A stretch of DNA of 64,000 nt from Pleurotus ostreatus/Saccharomyces cerevisiae fusant. Taxonomy: Eukaryota; Opisthokonta. The notes under the pieces were generated by a model that was not told the DNA's origin, ran no database searches, and saw only the letters and a program-made list of their open reading frames with translations. The stretch is taken from NCBI GenBank assembly GCA_024196135.1, contig JAMQCK010000005.1, positions 186,001-250,000 on the forward strand, written 5' to 3'. How positions within the stretch are numbered: the stretch's first letter is position 1; each line of letters opens with the position of its first letter. The position numbers were made by a program, and so were the translations under genes. Below, piece by piece: positions 11,291-21,415 of the stretch.

Positions 11291-12535
11291 TCAGGCAGCA
11301 GCGACAGCGCCGGGGCAGTCACGCGAGATGTGGCTGAAAGTACGTTAGCGGCAACCTGATTACCCACGGCGAGTACTCACCTCTCCGAACCACAGCTGTA
11401 ACACGCCTTCTTCTGCGGGTTAGGGCAGTCGCGGGAAATGTGGCCCTGGCGAACGAGTTGAATAGGATGCACGCAATGCACTTTGTGGCTACTCACCGTC
11501 TCGGAGCAGTTGTAGCAACGCTGGCCCTGCACACAGTCCTTGGACAAGTGGCCTACGCCGCCGCAGGTGTAGCTACGACGATGTTAGTTGATGCACAATG
11601 AAATTGGGTGTCTCGTGCAGTCCTCCTTGCGCCAAATACTCGAAACGCAATTAGGCGCCCAAAAACGCAAAAATGCCTCTCGAGCAATAATTTGCCTCAT
11701 AGGCGATGCTGATCGACCATGCAAATCACACTCACCAAGACTTCTGGCTCTGGAAGCCGCCGCCGTAGCCGTAGCTGCCTCCACCGCCGTAGCTGGCGTT
11801 GCCTCCGGGAGCAGGTTCAGGGCATGCACGCGCCATGTGGCCCGCCTTGCCGCAGCGGTAGCACTCGCCACCGCGCCCGCCTCCGCCGAAGCCTCCACCG
11901 CTGTAGCCGCCAGCGCCACCCGCGGACGCGTCCGCGCTAGAGCAATCACGAGACTATTCTCATCATCAGCAGAGAGTACTCTCTCGGGAAGTACACCCCC
12001 ACGCACGATATGTCCCTCGCCACCGCACTTGTAGCACGTCTTGGGCTTCGCCTCCTGCGAGCAGTCGCGCGAGACGTGGCCTTCCATGCCGCCTGCAAGC
12101 CCCCGTAAGCCCCACCGCGCGCGATAAGCACCCAGGTCACGACGTACAGTTGTAGCTGCCGATCGCGTGTCGCGTCAGGAGAGTGCGCCAGATAAGATCA
12201 GCAGGTCGTATTCACCAAGTAGGGGTGCCGGCCTTGGGGCACTGCGCCGCCTGATGGCCGACTGCACGTTGCGAAATCCAGATCGAAGTTCATGAGTACG
12301 GCGAAACGTTGCGTTGAGGGCGTTGAGGGGTGGGGCGATCGGGGAGGAGAGGGGAGCGCAGGGTGCAAAAAAAAATCGCGTTTGTATTCGATCGCGCACG
12401 ATGACCACGAGGGATATAACAAAAAAGCCCGTCAGCACCATCCACCGCGCACGCATCGTGGTATATAAGATCAGGTAAGGAGCAGCCGCCACACGCACAT
12501 CCACCGCAGTTAAAGCATCCACGCGCGCCAGCCAT
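11291..12535 (-). CDS. GIS2: CCHC zinc-knuckle nucleic-acid-binding protein (Gis2/Byr3/CNBP type), 192 aa
   Basis: CNBP-type proteins bind single-stranded nucleic acids and mRNA and act in translation control. The spliced product has seven C-x2-C-x4-H-x4-C knuckles, the number known for Gis2, Byr3 and [88 protein letters not shown] and CYSCGSESHISRDC. A Gly/Tyr-rich RGG-like linker lies between knuckles 3 and 5. Eight exons in transcription order: 12535-12499, 12261-12216, 12155-12148, 12092-12007, 11953-11736, 11572-11497, 11445-11381, 11333-11291. The third exon is only 8 nt (CTACAACT) and supplies the Cys-Tyr-Asn part of knuckle 2. The first intron is unusually long (237 nt). All seven knuckles cross intron boundaries except knuckle 4, and every junction restores the consensus, so the model is strong. 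Confidence 0.94.
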
Positions 12536-13054
12536 TGTTTTTCGTCGATGGGAGATCGGGGAGGGTGAGTGTTGAGGGTCTGCGTCGCGCGTCGTCAGAA
12601 TCCGTGGGGGGACGAGAGAAGTAAACCCTGAAAGAGTACAGGGGGCGATACGCACTGGGGGGAGCTCGTAGAGAGGTCGAAGATGAGCGTTGAGAGCAAA
12701 GAGCGCAGAACGGAGCGCGATTCCCACGCTGCTAATTTTTATGGCTGACTCAGACTTGCCCTGGACTTGCCTATCGCGCGGGCTTCGCAATAAGATCCGC
12801 AGGGCGCAGGCTACCGTAAGCTTGCAGCAGGCCTCCCCATGTCCGGACCATGTTCTGGAGTGTATACTGACATACAAAGACATGCTCGGAGACGCGCATC
12901 GTGCCCACCCTCAGACTGCTCCCCTCGGGCAGTTCGGGCAATCTCCATACCTGTTCCACACCCCACTCACAGGTGACCAGCGGTCTACGACAGACGCGCG
13001 TAAGGTGCTAGCACGAGCCATCCAAACGATACAATGCCATTGAGCTTACAAGGA
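12536..13054. other. Promoter of the CCHC gene and 3' flank of RPN8
   Basis: No gene seen in these 519 bases. An open frame on the plus strand (12690-13043) has no recognisable content. The half next to 12536 should hold the promoter of the zinc-knuckle gene. Confidence 0.5.
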
Positions 13055-14443
13055 TCATGAGTTCTTGCCGCCCTTTGCCTCCTTCCCGTCCTTCGTTTCC
13101 TTCGTTTCCTTCTCCTCCTTCTCCTTCTTCGCATCCCCCTTCAGCACCTTCTTCTCCTCCGCCCCGCTCTCCTCCAGCTCCACCCGCCCAATCGTCGCCT
13201 TGTTGTCGACCAGCGCATGCAATGCGATCACCGCCCGCAACAAGCTGCTGAGATACACGACCAGCAACTCGTCGTTCGTGCTGCTCACGAAGCTCTGCGT
13301 GGTCGTCGGGTCGCTGAGGTCCGGCAGCAAGTTGAGAGCATCCTGGAGGTGGTATACGATCTGGTGGTTCAAGGGCATCTTCCCTGTCGAGATGTCGACA
13401 AGGTATTTCTGGATGTCAGTTAACCGTGCTTGCAGGCCGCGCAGCGAGGCGAGCTGCTCCTCGACGCGGGTGGCGAGGGTGGTAGTGGTGGAATCCTTGA
13501 TGTCGCGGAGCAGGTGCTCGACGCCGATTTCCTCTGCTTCTTCTGCCTCAATGGCCGATGGGACGTGGAAGAAGGTCTTGCGCGTTTCGGTACCGTCCTG
13601 TATGCGAGTGTAAGCGAGTAGTGGACGAGGGTGAAGAAAGTCTTCGTACATCCTTGATCTCCTCTACAGCAAAGTAGGCGTCGGTAGGGATCCCAACGGT
13701 GTTTGGTCGTACATCGACAATGACCATGACTGGTCTCGGAATGAAGCGCTTGAACAGCTCGTTGATCTCCATGTCGGATGCGCGTAGCTTGGGGCCGGAG
13801 TGATACCAACCAATCATGCGTTCGCGGGCTGGGAAGACTCAGTATATGGTAGCGCGATTAGTGGTTGCGTACGTACCGTTGACCTTCTTGAACATGTCGT
13901 ACATACCCTCGATGTAGTTATGATCGAGGAACCATGTCTTCGGGTCTTTCTCGTCCTCCTCGAAGGGAATACCGAAGGAGTTGGCGACGTTGACGCTATA
14001 GTATCATGCGTAGAAATGAGGCGCGAGGTGAAGTGCGAAGAACAAGGGTTGAGGGAGGGCGTTGAGGATGTGTTCAGCTTCTATCTACAATACGAATGTA
14101 TAGCACGTACGTCTTGCCATTATCCTGCCCTAGCAGAACGCCCACAACGCGCTTGTTTGATGTGCGCGATACAGACCGTGCATGGTGGTCCGTGACGGAC
14201 AGAAGGACGAGAGGGTGGACGACTGAAGGATGGAGCGAGAGATGGCGGATAGATGCAAGGCAGTGACGATGAGAGAAGAGTAGTCAAGTAGGGACAAGGG
14301 AGAAGACGCGTCAATTAGCGCTGGACTGCATGATCAGAGCTTGAGGACGTACTGACGGTGGTCCCGGACAGCTAACGATCTGGTCAGTATCACCCTGGAC
14401 CTGAATGTGTACTACGCACTTGGTCAGTTGAAGTCGCGACCAT
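13055..14443 (-). CDS. RPN8: 26S proteasome lid subunit Rpn8 (PSMD7), 331 aa
   Basis: Rpn8 is the MPN-domain partner of the deubiquitinase Rpn11 in the proteasome lid. The product starts [20 protein letters not shown] and contains [20 protein letters not shown] and the MPN segment [17 protein letters not shown]. Further landmarks are the block [20 protein letters not shown] and the C-terminal helical region with [20 protein letters not shown]. The JAMM metal site is incomplete (HSG in place of HSH), as expected for Rpn8, so it is non-catalytic. The tail is a Lys/Glu-rich charged stretch. Six exons in transcription order: 14443-14420, 14371-14353, 14222-14111, 13995-13877, 13828-13650, 13597-13055. 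The first two exons are 24 and 19 nt; the 19-nt exon was chosen because it alone joins in phase and gives the expected TT(V)IVHPLVLLS. Confidence 0.95.
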
Positions 14444-15075
14444 GACGGCGGGAGATTAGGCGTGCAGTTGAAGGAGGAGGGCGTAAGTGAATTGAATAAG
14501 TGCACGGCGGGATCGAGGACGCGTCTGTGTGACGCGTCCTGGACCAATAAACGCAAACACGGCGCCACAAATGTCCTTCCTGATTCGGATGAGCCTTTGT
14601 GTCGAACTTTCATCGCGCTATATTCTACACATCACTCTTGAGTTGTAGGCCAATTGAGTCCGTCAGGCGTCCATATTACCATGTTGATACCATGTCTTTT
14701 ATGTCCGCTGGTGCGCTTTTATAACAAGCATGATTAGTGTACGTTGCGCTCTGATCAAAATCGTCAAATCAGCTCTGTCGAATCCACGCAACCCTCTCTC
14801 TATGTTCCTCCGTGTGCTTCTAACCTTCCTTTGCTCTTGTAGTATGCAGGCAATGCTGCTTCAGATAGAGGCGCAAGCTACGCCTCGAGCGCGGGAAAGT
14901 CATAACGCACGTGCCAGTCTCGTGGCTGTGCACCTTCCATCATTTGCTCCGAACGATAACGCTTTGTCCGTCAAAGCTGTCGCGCCGCGGCTGAGCTGCC
15001 CTAAATACCCGCCCTTCTGCTGCTCTAGCAGCCTCAATTCAACCAATATACACGAAGGGCGTGCAAGCAGCCACT
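14444..15075. promoter_or_regulatory. Shared divergent promoter region, RPN8 and C2H2 gene
   Basis: These 632 bases lie between the start codons of RPN8 (minus) and the zinc-finger gene (plus). No gene is seen. A bidirectional promoter is implied by the arrangement. A stretch GACGCGTCTGTGTGACGCGTC at about 14518-14538 contains two inverted GACGCGTC copies. I cannot identify a binding factor. Confidence 0.5.
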
Positions 15076-16336
15076 ATGCCAAAAGCCACACAGAAATTTG
15101 TACGTTTTTCGATTTTTGCCACCCCTCCGACGGTGTTCAACTCGCTCTTCTCACGCAGTCCAAGCAAATCGGCCCCGTCACCTACGATAATGGCAATTGC
15201 AGCAAGTGCGGTCGTTACATCTCGCGTTCGTCAGACTTCGCCCGCCATGCTATCACGCATATGGAGCTCGGGGACAAGGATGCGTCGTGAGTGGTGTGCT
15301 CGTCCGACGTGATCTTGTTTGCTAACGGGGCGATCAGCATGTACTATTGTCCGCATGAGGGGTGCGCGTACAAGACCCTACAGAAGTCCAATCTAGAGTC
15401 CCACTTCAATGTCCAGTGCGTGGCTTGTCGCCCCCTCCTCCCGTATGTGTCTTACTAATACTCTGCTGCAGTACTGGGGAGAAGCCATACGCATGTCCAG
15501 AGTGTCCCTTCTCATCCGCCAACCCCTCCTCACTATGCCGCCACCGTCAGAGGCTACATGGATACGTACCGTCAGCACGACGAACACGACCCGGATCGGG
15601 ACCCGCTACTTTCAGTCGTCCCCGCGTACCACAAGAAGACGGCCCGGTCATGAACGGCACGCCTGCAGCCACGGTTCCCCGCCGCACCGGGCGCGCATCC
15701 AAGAACCAGAACAACCCAGTCGACAACGCCAGCCATGATCCTGACGCACAGGGTCAGCCCTCCCAGCACCCACCACCAGATCAGCAGCAGCAACAAGCAC
15801 AACACCCACCCCCGCCGCCCCCTCCCCAACCCCTCACCTTCATCAACCACGCACCCCCACCACCCGACGGCATGATCAACGGCCCCATACCCATGGGCCC
15901 GCCCATGCCACACATGATGTTCCCGCCCCACTTCGCGCACTTCGTCCCGATGCAGGGCGGCCCGCCGCCTATGGGTCCCCCTCCTAGTGGCCCGCCGCCG
16001 ATGGGGCATATACAGCACGTGCATATGGGCCCGCTGCCGCCTGTGCCGCCGCCGCTGGGTATGCCGCCTCCCCCTGGGATGCATCCGCAGGGGATGCCGC
16101 AGGCGCCGCCCCCGCCTCTGGTACCGCAGGCTCCTGTGCCGCCCGAGGCTGAGCGGTCGGCACCGTCCCCTCCTCGAGCGCCTGGAGAGACGGAGGAGGA
16201 GCCGAAGATCGAAAAGCGGTCACCTTCACCTTCACCAGCGAAGGCTGCGAGCCCTGCATCGGTCTCGCGTTCGCCGTCACCTAAGGCCACGTCCAATGTC
16301 CGGGAGGTATCCGATCTGCGCACGCCGGTCGTATGA
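15076..16336 (+). CDS. C2H2 zinc-finger protein with proline-rich tail, 364 aa
   Basis: Likely a DNA-binding transcription regulator. Exons 15076-15099, 15159-15286, 15338-15415 and 15472-16336 join in phase. The N-terminal quarter carries three Cys2His2 units: CSKCGRYISRSSDFARHAITH; then C-x4-C-x12-H-x3-H starting YYCPHEGCAY; then, after the canonical linker HTGEKPY, CPECPFSSANPSSLCRHRQRLH (motif spacing C-x2-C-x12-H-x4-H, a slightly wide last spacing). From about residue 125 on the protein is low complexity: a Gln run, Pro runs, repeated Met-Gly-Pro-Pro units, and an Arg-Ser/Ser-Pro tail. The first exon (24 nt) encodes only MPKATQKF. No orthologue name can be given with confidence. Confidence 0.88.
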
Positions 16337-16640
16337 CCTGTTGGATCTCCGGCTGCTCCGTATGTAAAACGGACCCCCTGCTCTGGCGTTGTTTCCTGCC
16401 GATGTTGTTTATAGTATGAGTTATTGCTGTCTAATGGCGTCTTCGCAAAGCAGCGTTGACTGCCAAATAATCACACGAGCCCCCCCTGTACTTTACGTCT
16501 CGTATTATTATTCTCTGGTCTGCCCGCTGCAAGCTGCAACCCTTCAAAGTTTCAAGCTCATCGGCGAGGAAGGTGGTTCTTGTTTGGCCTTGTGTACGCG
16601 TGATTCGCACTTTGTCTCCGTCCGCCAACTGCCGAACGTC
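16337..16640. other. Spacer between C2H2 gene and dephospho-CoA kinase gene
   Basis: About 300 bases holding the 3' end of one gene and the promoter of the next, on the same strand. No gene or clear core promoter element seen. Confidence 0.5.
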
Positions 16641-17467
16641 ATGTTGGGTTCGTTCCCTGTGCTTGCTTGCTATCCCACCCCTTTCTGACGCTCGTTCTGC
16701 CAGTCGTCGGCCTCACCGGCGGCATTGCTACCGGAAAGTCCACCGTCTCCAAACTCCTCAGAGATGCCGACATCCCCATCGTCGACGCCGACGTCCTCGC
16801 CCGGCAGGTCGTCGAGCCCGGCACGCCCGCTCTAAAGAAGATCGTCAAAGCCTTCGGGCCGCAAATTCTGCTCGAAGACGGCTCCCTCAACCGCAAAGCC
16901 CTCGGCGAGATCATCTTCAATGACGCGGAGAAGAGGAAGGTGTTGAATGGGATTGTGCACCCGGCGGTTCGGTGGGCGATGGTGAGGGCGATTGTGGGTG
17001 CGTGGTTGAGGGGCGAAAGGGTGTGCGTGGCGGATGTTCCATTGCTTGTGGAGAGCGGGATTTGGAGGTTTGTGGGGCAGACGGTGGTGGTGTCGTGGTT
17101 AGTGGGCTTGGGTTTTGGGCGTTTACGAAAGTGCTTACTTCTCGGCAGTCCGTTCGAGATCCAGCTCGAGCGCCTCATGGCCCGCGACCAGTCGACCGAG
17201 GAGGCTGCGAGGGCGAGGATCAACTCGCAGATGAGCATGGCCGAAAAGGTCGCGTATGCGGATGTCGTATTGGACAACTCGTCGACGCCGGAAGGGCTGC
17301 GCGCCCAAGTCGAGGAGCTTTTGCAACGGTGGCAAAAGCAGACTCGCTTTACCTGGCTGGTTGAGTGGCTTGTCCCGCCTGTTGGGCTACTCGTCGCTGC
17401 CGTGACGCTGGCGTATAGGAATTGGAAGTTCGCGGCACGTAGACGGTCGATATCTAAGGACGCCTAG
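16641..17467 (+). CDS. CAB5: Dephospho-CoA kinase (CoaE/Cab5 type) with a C-terminal membrane segment, 239 aa
   Basis: Catalyses the last step of coenzyme A synthesis, ATP-dependent phosphorylation of dephospho-CoA. The start MLVVGLTGGIATGKSTVSKL holds the P-loop (GGIATGKST). The family motifs IVDADVLARQVVEPG and LNGIVHPAV follow, then VADVPLLVESG and the lid region ERLMARDQSTEEAARARINSQ. Exons are 16641-16647, 16704-17097 and 17149-17467. The first coding exon is 7 nt (ATGTTGG); it gives the MLVVGLTGG start usual for fungal enzymes. After the kinase fold the protein has a hydrophobic stretch at about residues 203-223 followed by a basic end, which looks like a C-terminal membrane anchor. Confidence 0.94.
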
Positions 17468-17674
17468 TACAGGTGTGGTGGCTTACTGGCCTCTCCGACC
17501 CTTTTTCTGACGAATGGCCTACAGATTGTGACTGCGGCAGCCACGCATTCGACAGTTGGTCTGGGTCGCTCTTCTTCCGAGTCTGCTATGAGAGCTGCAA
17601 AGGATTCGTGAATACGATATCACCGGAGTTGTCCTCCCAAGTTGAGCGTATCTTCAATCTTGCAGGTTGTCTCC

Positions 17675-17702
17675 GACTTAGATAAATGGACTTAGATAAA
17701 TG
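17675..17702. repeat. Perfect 14-bp tandem duplication
   Basis: GACTTAGATAAATG occurs twice head to tail without a spacer. It lies just downstream of the dephospho-CoA kinase gene and seems to be a recent slippage or repair duplication. Confidence 0.9.
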
Positions 17703-18668
17703 GTGGAAGTCAGACGAAGGCGGCGTGCTCATGTCGGTCGTCTTCGATGATGTGCTCATTACTCCTGCCGCTCACAACAGTGTGGTATCTGACCGGAGCA
17801 TCTGGGACTATGGAACGCAGAGAAGGACGAACAGACAATGTTCATCCAAACGCAGCGGCTGGATGTGTATATGTGACGGAGAACCCAGGTTCTGACCGTG
17901 GCTCGCCTATCTGTATGTCAGTCAGACGGCGCTGCAGGAGGACCAACGCCGCCGCTGTACGAAAGCATATCTCGAGAAGGTAGATCTGCTCCTTCGCACA
18001 GAGCTTGAATTGCACCCACACCTCGCACTAGCCACGCTCCCGGTACCTCTTTACCCTCGCAAACCCATCTATTCATCCCTACGGGGAAAGAATCACACAT
18101 TACGAGCTCATGACTCTCATTCTCCTGCTCTGGAAGTTGGGAAATCGCCCTCATCAGGGACAAGGGCGGAAGCAAAGTTGTTGAGGCCCAGAACAGCGGG
18201 CTTTATCCAAGGGAGAGGAACATCAGGGGCTGATGCGGCAATCCGGATGCTCGGTTCTCGGTTCCAGCGTCCGCGGCGGGCGGACCCACAACGTTCGACT
18301 TTACACGTGAAATATTGTTCAGGCGACCCACAGATGGGAGAGGTCGACCCACCAGCGGGAAAGTTCCTAAGGAGAGGTCGAGCTGAAGAAATCACTTGAG
18401 GCACGCCACAAAGGGTCGTACTGAATATAGGAGGCCAATTAAAGACTACACATCAGTGAATTATAGACATACGCCACCAGCAGTAGATAAAAGACTACGC
18501 CATCAGTAGGGATCTCCAGTACGTATCTGTGGCGCGCGAGAAGCACGAGATTGCCACAATCCGTCAATCCCAGGGCAAGAGGGCGACTGGAGGTGGTCAG
18601 ACATGCCGCGAGAGGTGGCTATAATTGCGAAGGCGCGCCGCGAGCACGGAAGATTCGCACCGGGAGCT

Positions 18669-18797
18669 CGGAAGACGCGCGTCGTGAGCGCAGGGGATCC
18701 AGACGTGAATTCAGAAGACGCGCGTCTGTACTGCGGAAGTCGACCGTCAGCTCAGAAGACTCGTATTGACAGGACTGCGTGTTCAGAAGATTCAGCG
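18669..18797. repeat. Dispersed short direct repeats around AGAAGACGCGCGTC
   Basis: Four related copies occur within 130 bases: GGAAGACGCGCGTC, CAGAAGACGCGCGTC, CAGAAGACTCGTATT and CAGAAGATTCAGCG. The first two are nearly identical over 13 bases; the later two are diverged. Confidence 0.65.
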
Positions 18798-19589
18798 CTG
18801 CATGCATTCGGGGATTCGGAAACATGTCTATTGAGATGGGTGGGGCACGTTGGTGGTCAGGAGGACATGGGGGGCCCGTACAGCAGGACATACGGGCCCG
18901 TACAGGACATACGGACGCATAATACAGATGGACAGAGCTCTTGGCGAGTCGGACCGAGAGTGAATGGAGAGTTGTACAGCTTGTGGTGAGATTAGGGGAG
19001 GCGGCCGGGGAGGGGTCGGGGTGCGGGCAGGACAGAGAGGCAGAGTTCGAGTTTGAGCAGGGCAGGAGGGTCGGCCCCAAAACGGAGCGCAGCGCACCAA
19101 GAAGAGTCGGGGCTCGGGCAGTGGCACGGCACGGACAACTGCAGAACTCGGACTCGGACAGTAGCAAGCAAGGCACAATCCAGCGCCTAGAAAGCCGCCC
19201 GCCAGGGCACTTCGGACCCCAGAAATTGACCGTCCATATTTTGCGTCCGCGGAGGATGAGTCAATAGAATAGACAGAGGCGCGCGAGTGAGCAGCGAGAC
19301 AGTGACGTGCATTGCAGGAGGACGGTGCGCATTTCGACGAGACATGGGTGATATCATAGCGAGACACGGTAGGCTTGCATATCAAGACAGGGCCGGGCTT
19401 CCATACCATGAGTGGATACTAACAAGATCAGACGGGACAACGTACCTGCCATGAAGATGGAAAATGTCGCCCAAGAAGAACGGAGGAAACGTCATGGATT
19501 TGTAGATTCGTAGTAGATTTGTAGTACCAGCGTCAACCAACGTGCAACAGAATTCGAAGCCCGAGGACGAGGGAGAGCTATCGCCGAGG

Positions 19590-19795
19590 GTCCATGAAAA
19601 AATCAACCGCGTCCGAGTGAAGATCAACAGAGAGGACGCAGAGGAGGGCCGAACGTCCGTGAAAATCAAGCGAGTCTCCATGAAAATCAACTGAGAAGCA
19701 CGAAGAGAACGCAGATCGGTCATCGTACATAGTGAGCGTAGAGATGTCGCCGAACGTCCGTGAAAATCAACGGAGAGCACGAAGATCTGTCATCG
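19590..19795. repeat. Interspersed repeats of a TGAAAATCAA core
   Basis: Five copies of a core like (C)CRTGAAAATCAA occur at about 19593, 19616, 19658, 19679 and 19759, some inside a longer repeated unit. The block GAACGTCCGTGAAAATCAA is present twice (from 19651 and 19752), each followed further on by GAGAAGCACGAAG- or GAGAGCACGAAG-like sequence and TCATCG. This suggests nested duplication of a unit of about 100 bases. Confidence 0.7.
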
Positions 19796-20254
19796 GAGAA
19801 CGCGCCGCGCGATGGGAGAAATTGGCCGAATATTGAGGAAGAGCGTACCGCGTGCAAGGACGCCGACGGGGATGGGCCAAGGGCGCCGACGCAGTGGAAG
19901 GTCGACGTTCGGTGTCAAGGGCGGGAGAGGTTTGTCAACGGGCGGAAAAGCAGTCGATCCGGGATGTATGGATGGCGCGCTACCACCCAGGACGGCGCGA
20001 TGTCCTCCCGGGACCGAGTCGAAGATGTGTCGGAAAGTCGACAAGAGGCCCCCGGAGAATGTGGCTTGCGTCGAGCGCGAACGCCGTAGGCGTGCCAGTG
20101 AGGTGGAAAGAACCCACTTTTGCAGCGCGAAAAGGGGTAAGCAAGGTCTCGAGAGTCGAGACAAGCGCTGGTGCGAGGGGCGCGTGATTACGAGCGAACA
20201 GAGAAAGAGGGTCACACCCCGAGGGCAAGAAATGCTGGGAGGGGCCTTGGCAGG

Positions 20255-20333
20255 TCGAGCAGGCGCAGTGGCGGAGTCGAGAGCGTTGACGGAATCGAGC
20301 AGGCGCGGTGGCGGAGTCAAGAGCGCTGACGAG
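20255..20333. repeat. 40-bp tandem duplication
   Basis: A 40-base unit starting TCGAGCAGGCGC occurs twice in tandem (from 20255 and 20295) with about four mismatches (for example GCAGTGGCGG versus GCGGTGGCGG and AGCGTTGACG versus AGCGCTGACG). Confidence 0.85.
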
Positions 20334-21415
20334 CTTGGACGCGGCGAAGATGGCGCGAGCGACAGATTACAGAGGCGCAAGCGACCGGTTTCGGTGGCGC
20401 GGGCGGGACCCCGGGCGCCTGCTTGCAAAAGAACGGAGGAAAAACACAATGGAAGACCTCCGAGGAAACGACGCGTCGGGGCGCGCGAGGCGAGGAGTCG
20501 GCCGCCAAAGATTGCAGCAAGTGGGCGGTTTCCCTGATGTTCCCGTCGTACCGAAGCGCGTGCGATAGAACTTGAGAGAAGACGAGGTGGTGGTGAACAC
20601 GCTATGTGGGTGACTAACACCGCAGCGCGGGCGCGAGGGCGGGGGGAGATACGGCTTCGAAGAGTACGGAGGTAGCGGCCAAGTCCGAGAGGGTGGAATG
20701 CAAGGGCTCGCTCGGGTGGCTGCGGGTGGCACGTAGAGATGACGAAGGACACGTACCAGGGGACTCGGCAGGGTATGAATGCGAGTGCCCTTGCCGAGGG
20801 GGGAGTGACTGGGTTTGTTGAGTCAGTGTGCGCGGTGGGTTCGGCAGTCGACTGACCTGGGGGCGAAGGTCATCCTCCCCGCCACCGACATGGGCTAAAG
20901 TCTCACGAGGAGACGGCTGGGAGGCGGCGATGGTACGCTGATGTTGATCATGATTGCAGCGGTCCCAAGGCCAGCCACGCGCGCAAAGGGAACAGATCGT
21001 CGAGAGGAAGGCGAAATGTGTCAAGGAATACAAATGGGACGGTCACAGAGAGGGGAGGGGAAGGGGCTCACCAGATATTGTAGAGGGAGGGTACGGTAAA
21101 AGGAGTTCTCCTGGAGCATCTGGAGCATGTTCACTGCGTATGTAGATGCCCTCCCGTGCCGACGGAGGCTTGATGAAGGGTGCGGGCTGGGTGGAAGAGG
21201 CGGGGGGCCAAGATGAGCCGCTTACGTCAAGGTCACGTCGGCCGTGCGTTGGCATCCGGAACAGGAAATACAATTTGATGGTGTTTGTTCGCGCGTCGGA
21301 CGGAGAGATCAATCGGCTGTGGCGAACTTGACCTCCCCCACCACCGTCGACGGACTCGTGCAACATACAAAGTCCCCAACCCCCCGCTGCGTCGCATCCC
21401 CCTCCTCTCCCGAGC

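Larger units (their letters stand above)
17468..21415. other. Gene-poor stretch of about 4 kb with short direct repeats
   Basis: No recognisable gene. Long overlapping open frames exist on both strands at 19.8-20.7 kb (up to 320 codons on the minus strand). Their predicted products are low-complexity Arg/Ser/Pro or Arg/Gly mixtures with no domain, as expected from GC-rich, purine-biased sequence. The plus strand is strikingly purine-rich between about 18.9 and 20.6 kb. Four groups of short direct repeats are listed separately. The bases before 21416 must hold the HSF1 promoter. It may be an old, eroded mobile-element landing zone, but I see no transposase, reverse transcriptase or terminal repeats. 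Confidence 0.5.

Noticed and set aside
19790..20752. Minus-strand open frame of 320 codons and the opposing plus-strand frame of 241 codons
   Set aside because: Both are low-complexity, mutually overlapping and without domains or splice context in a purine-biased region.
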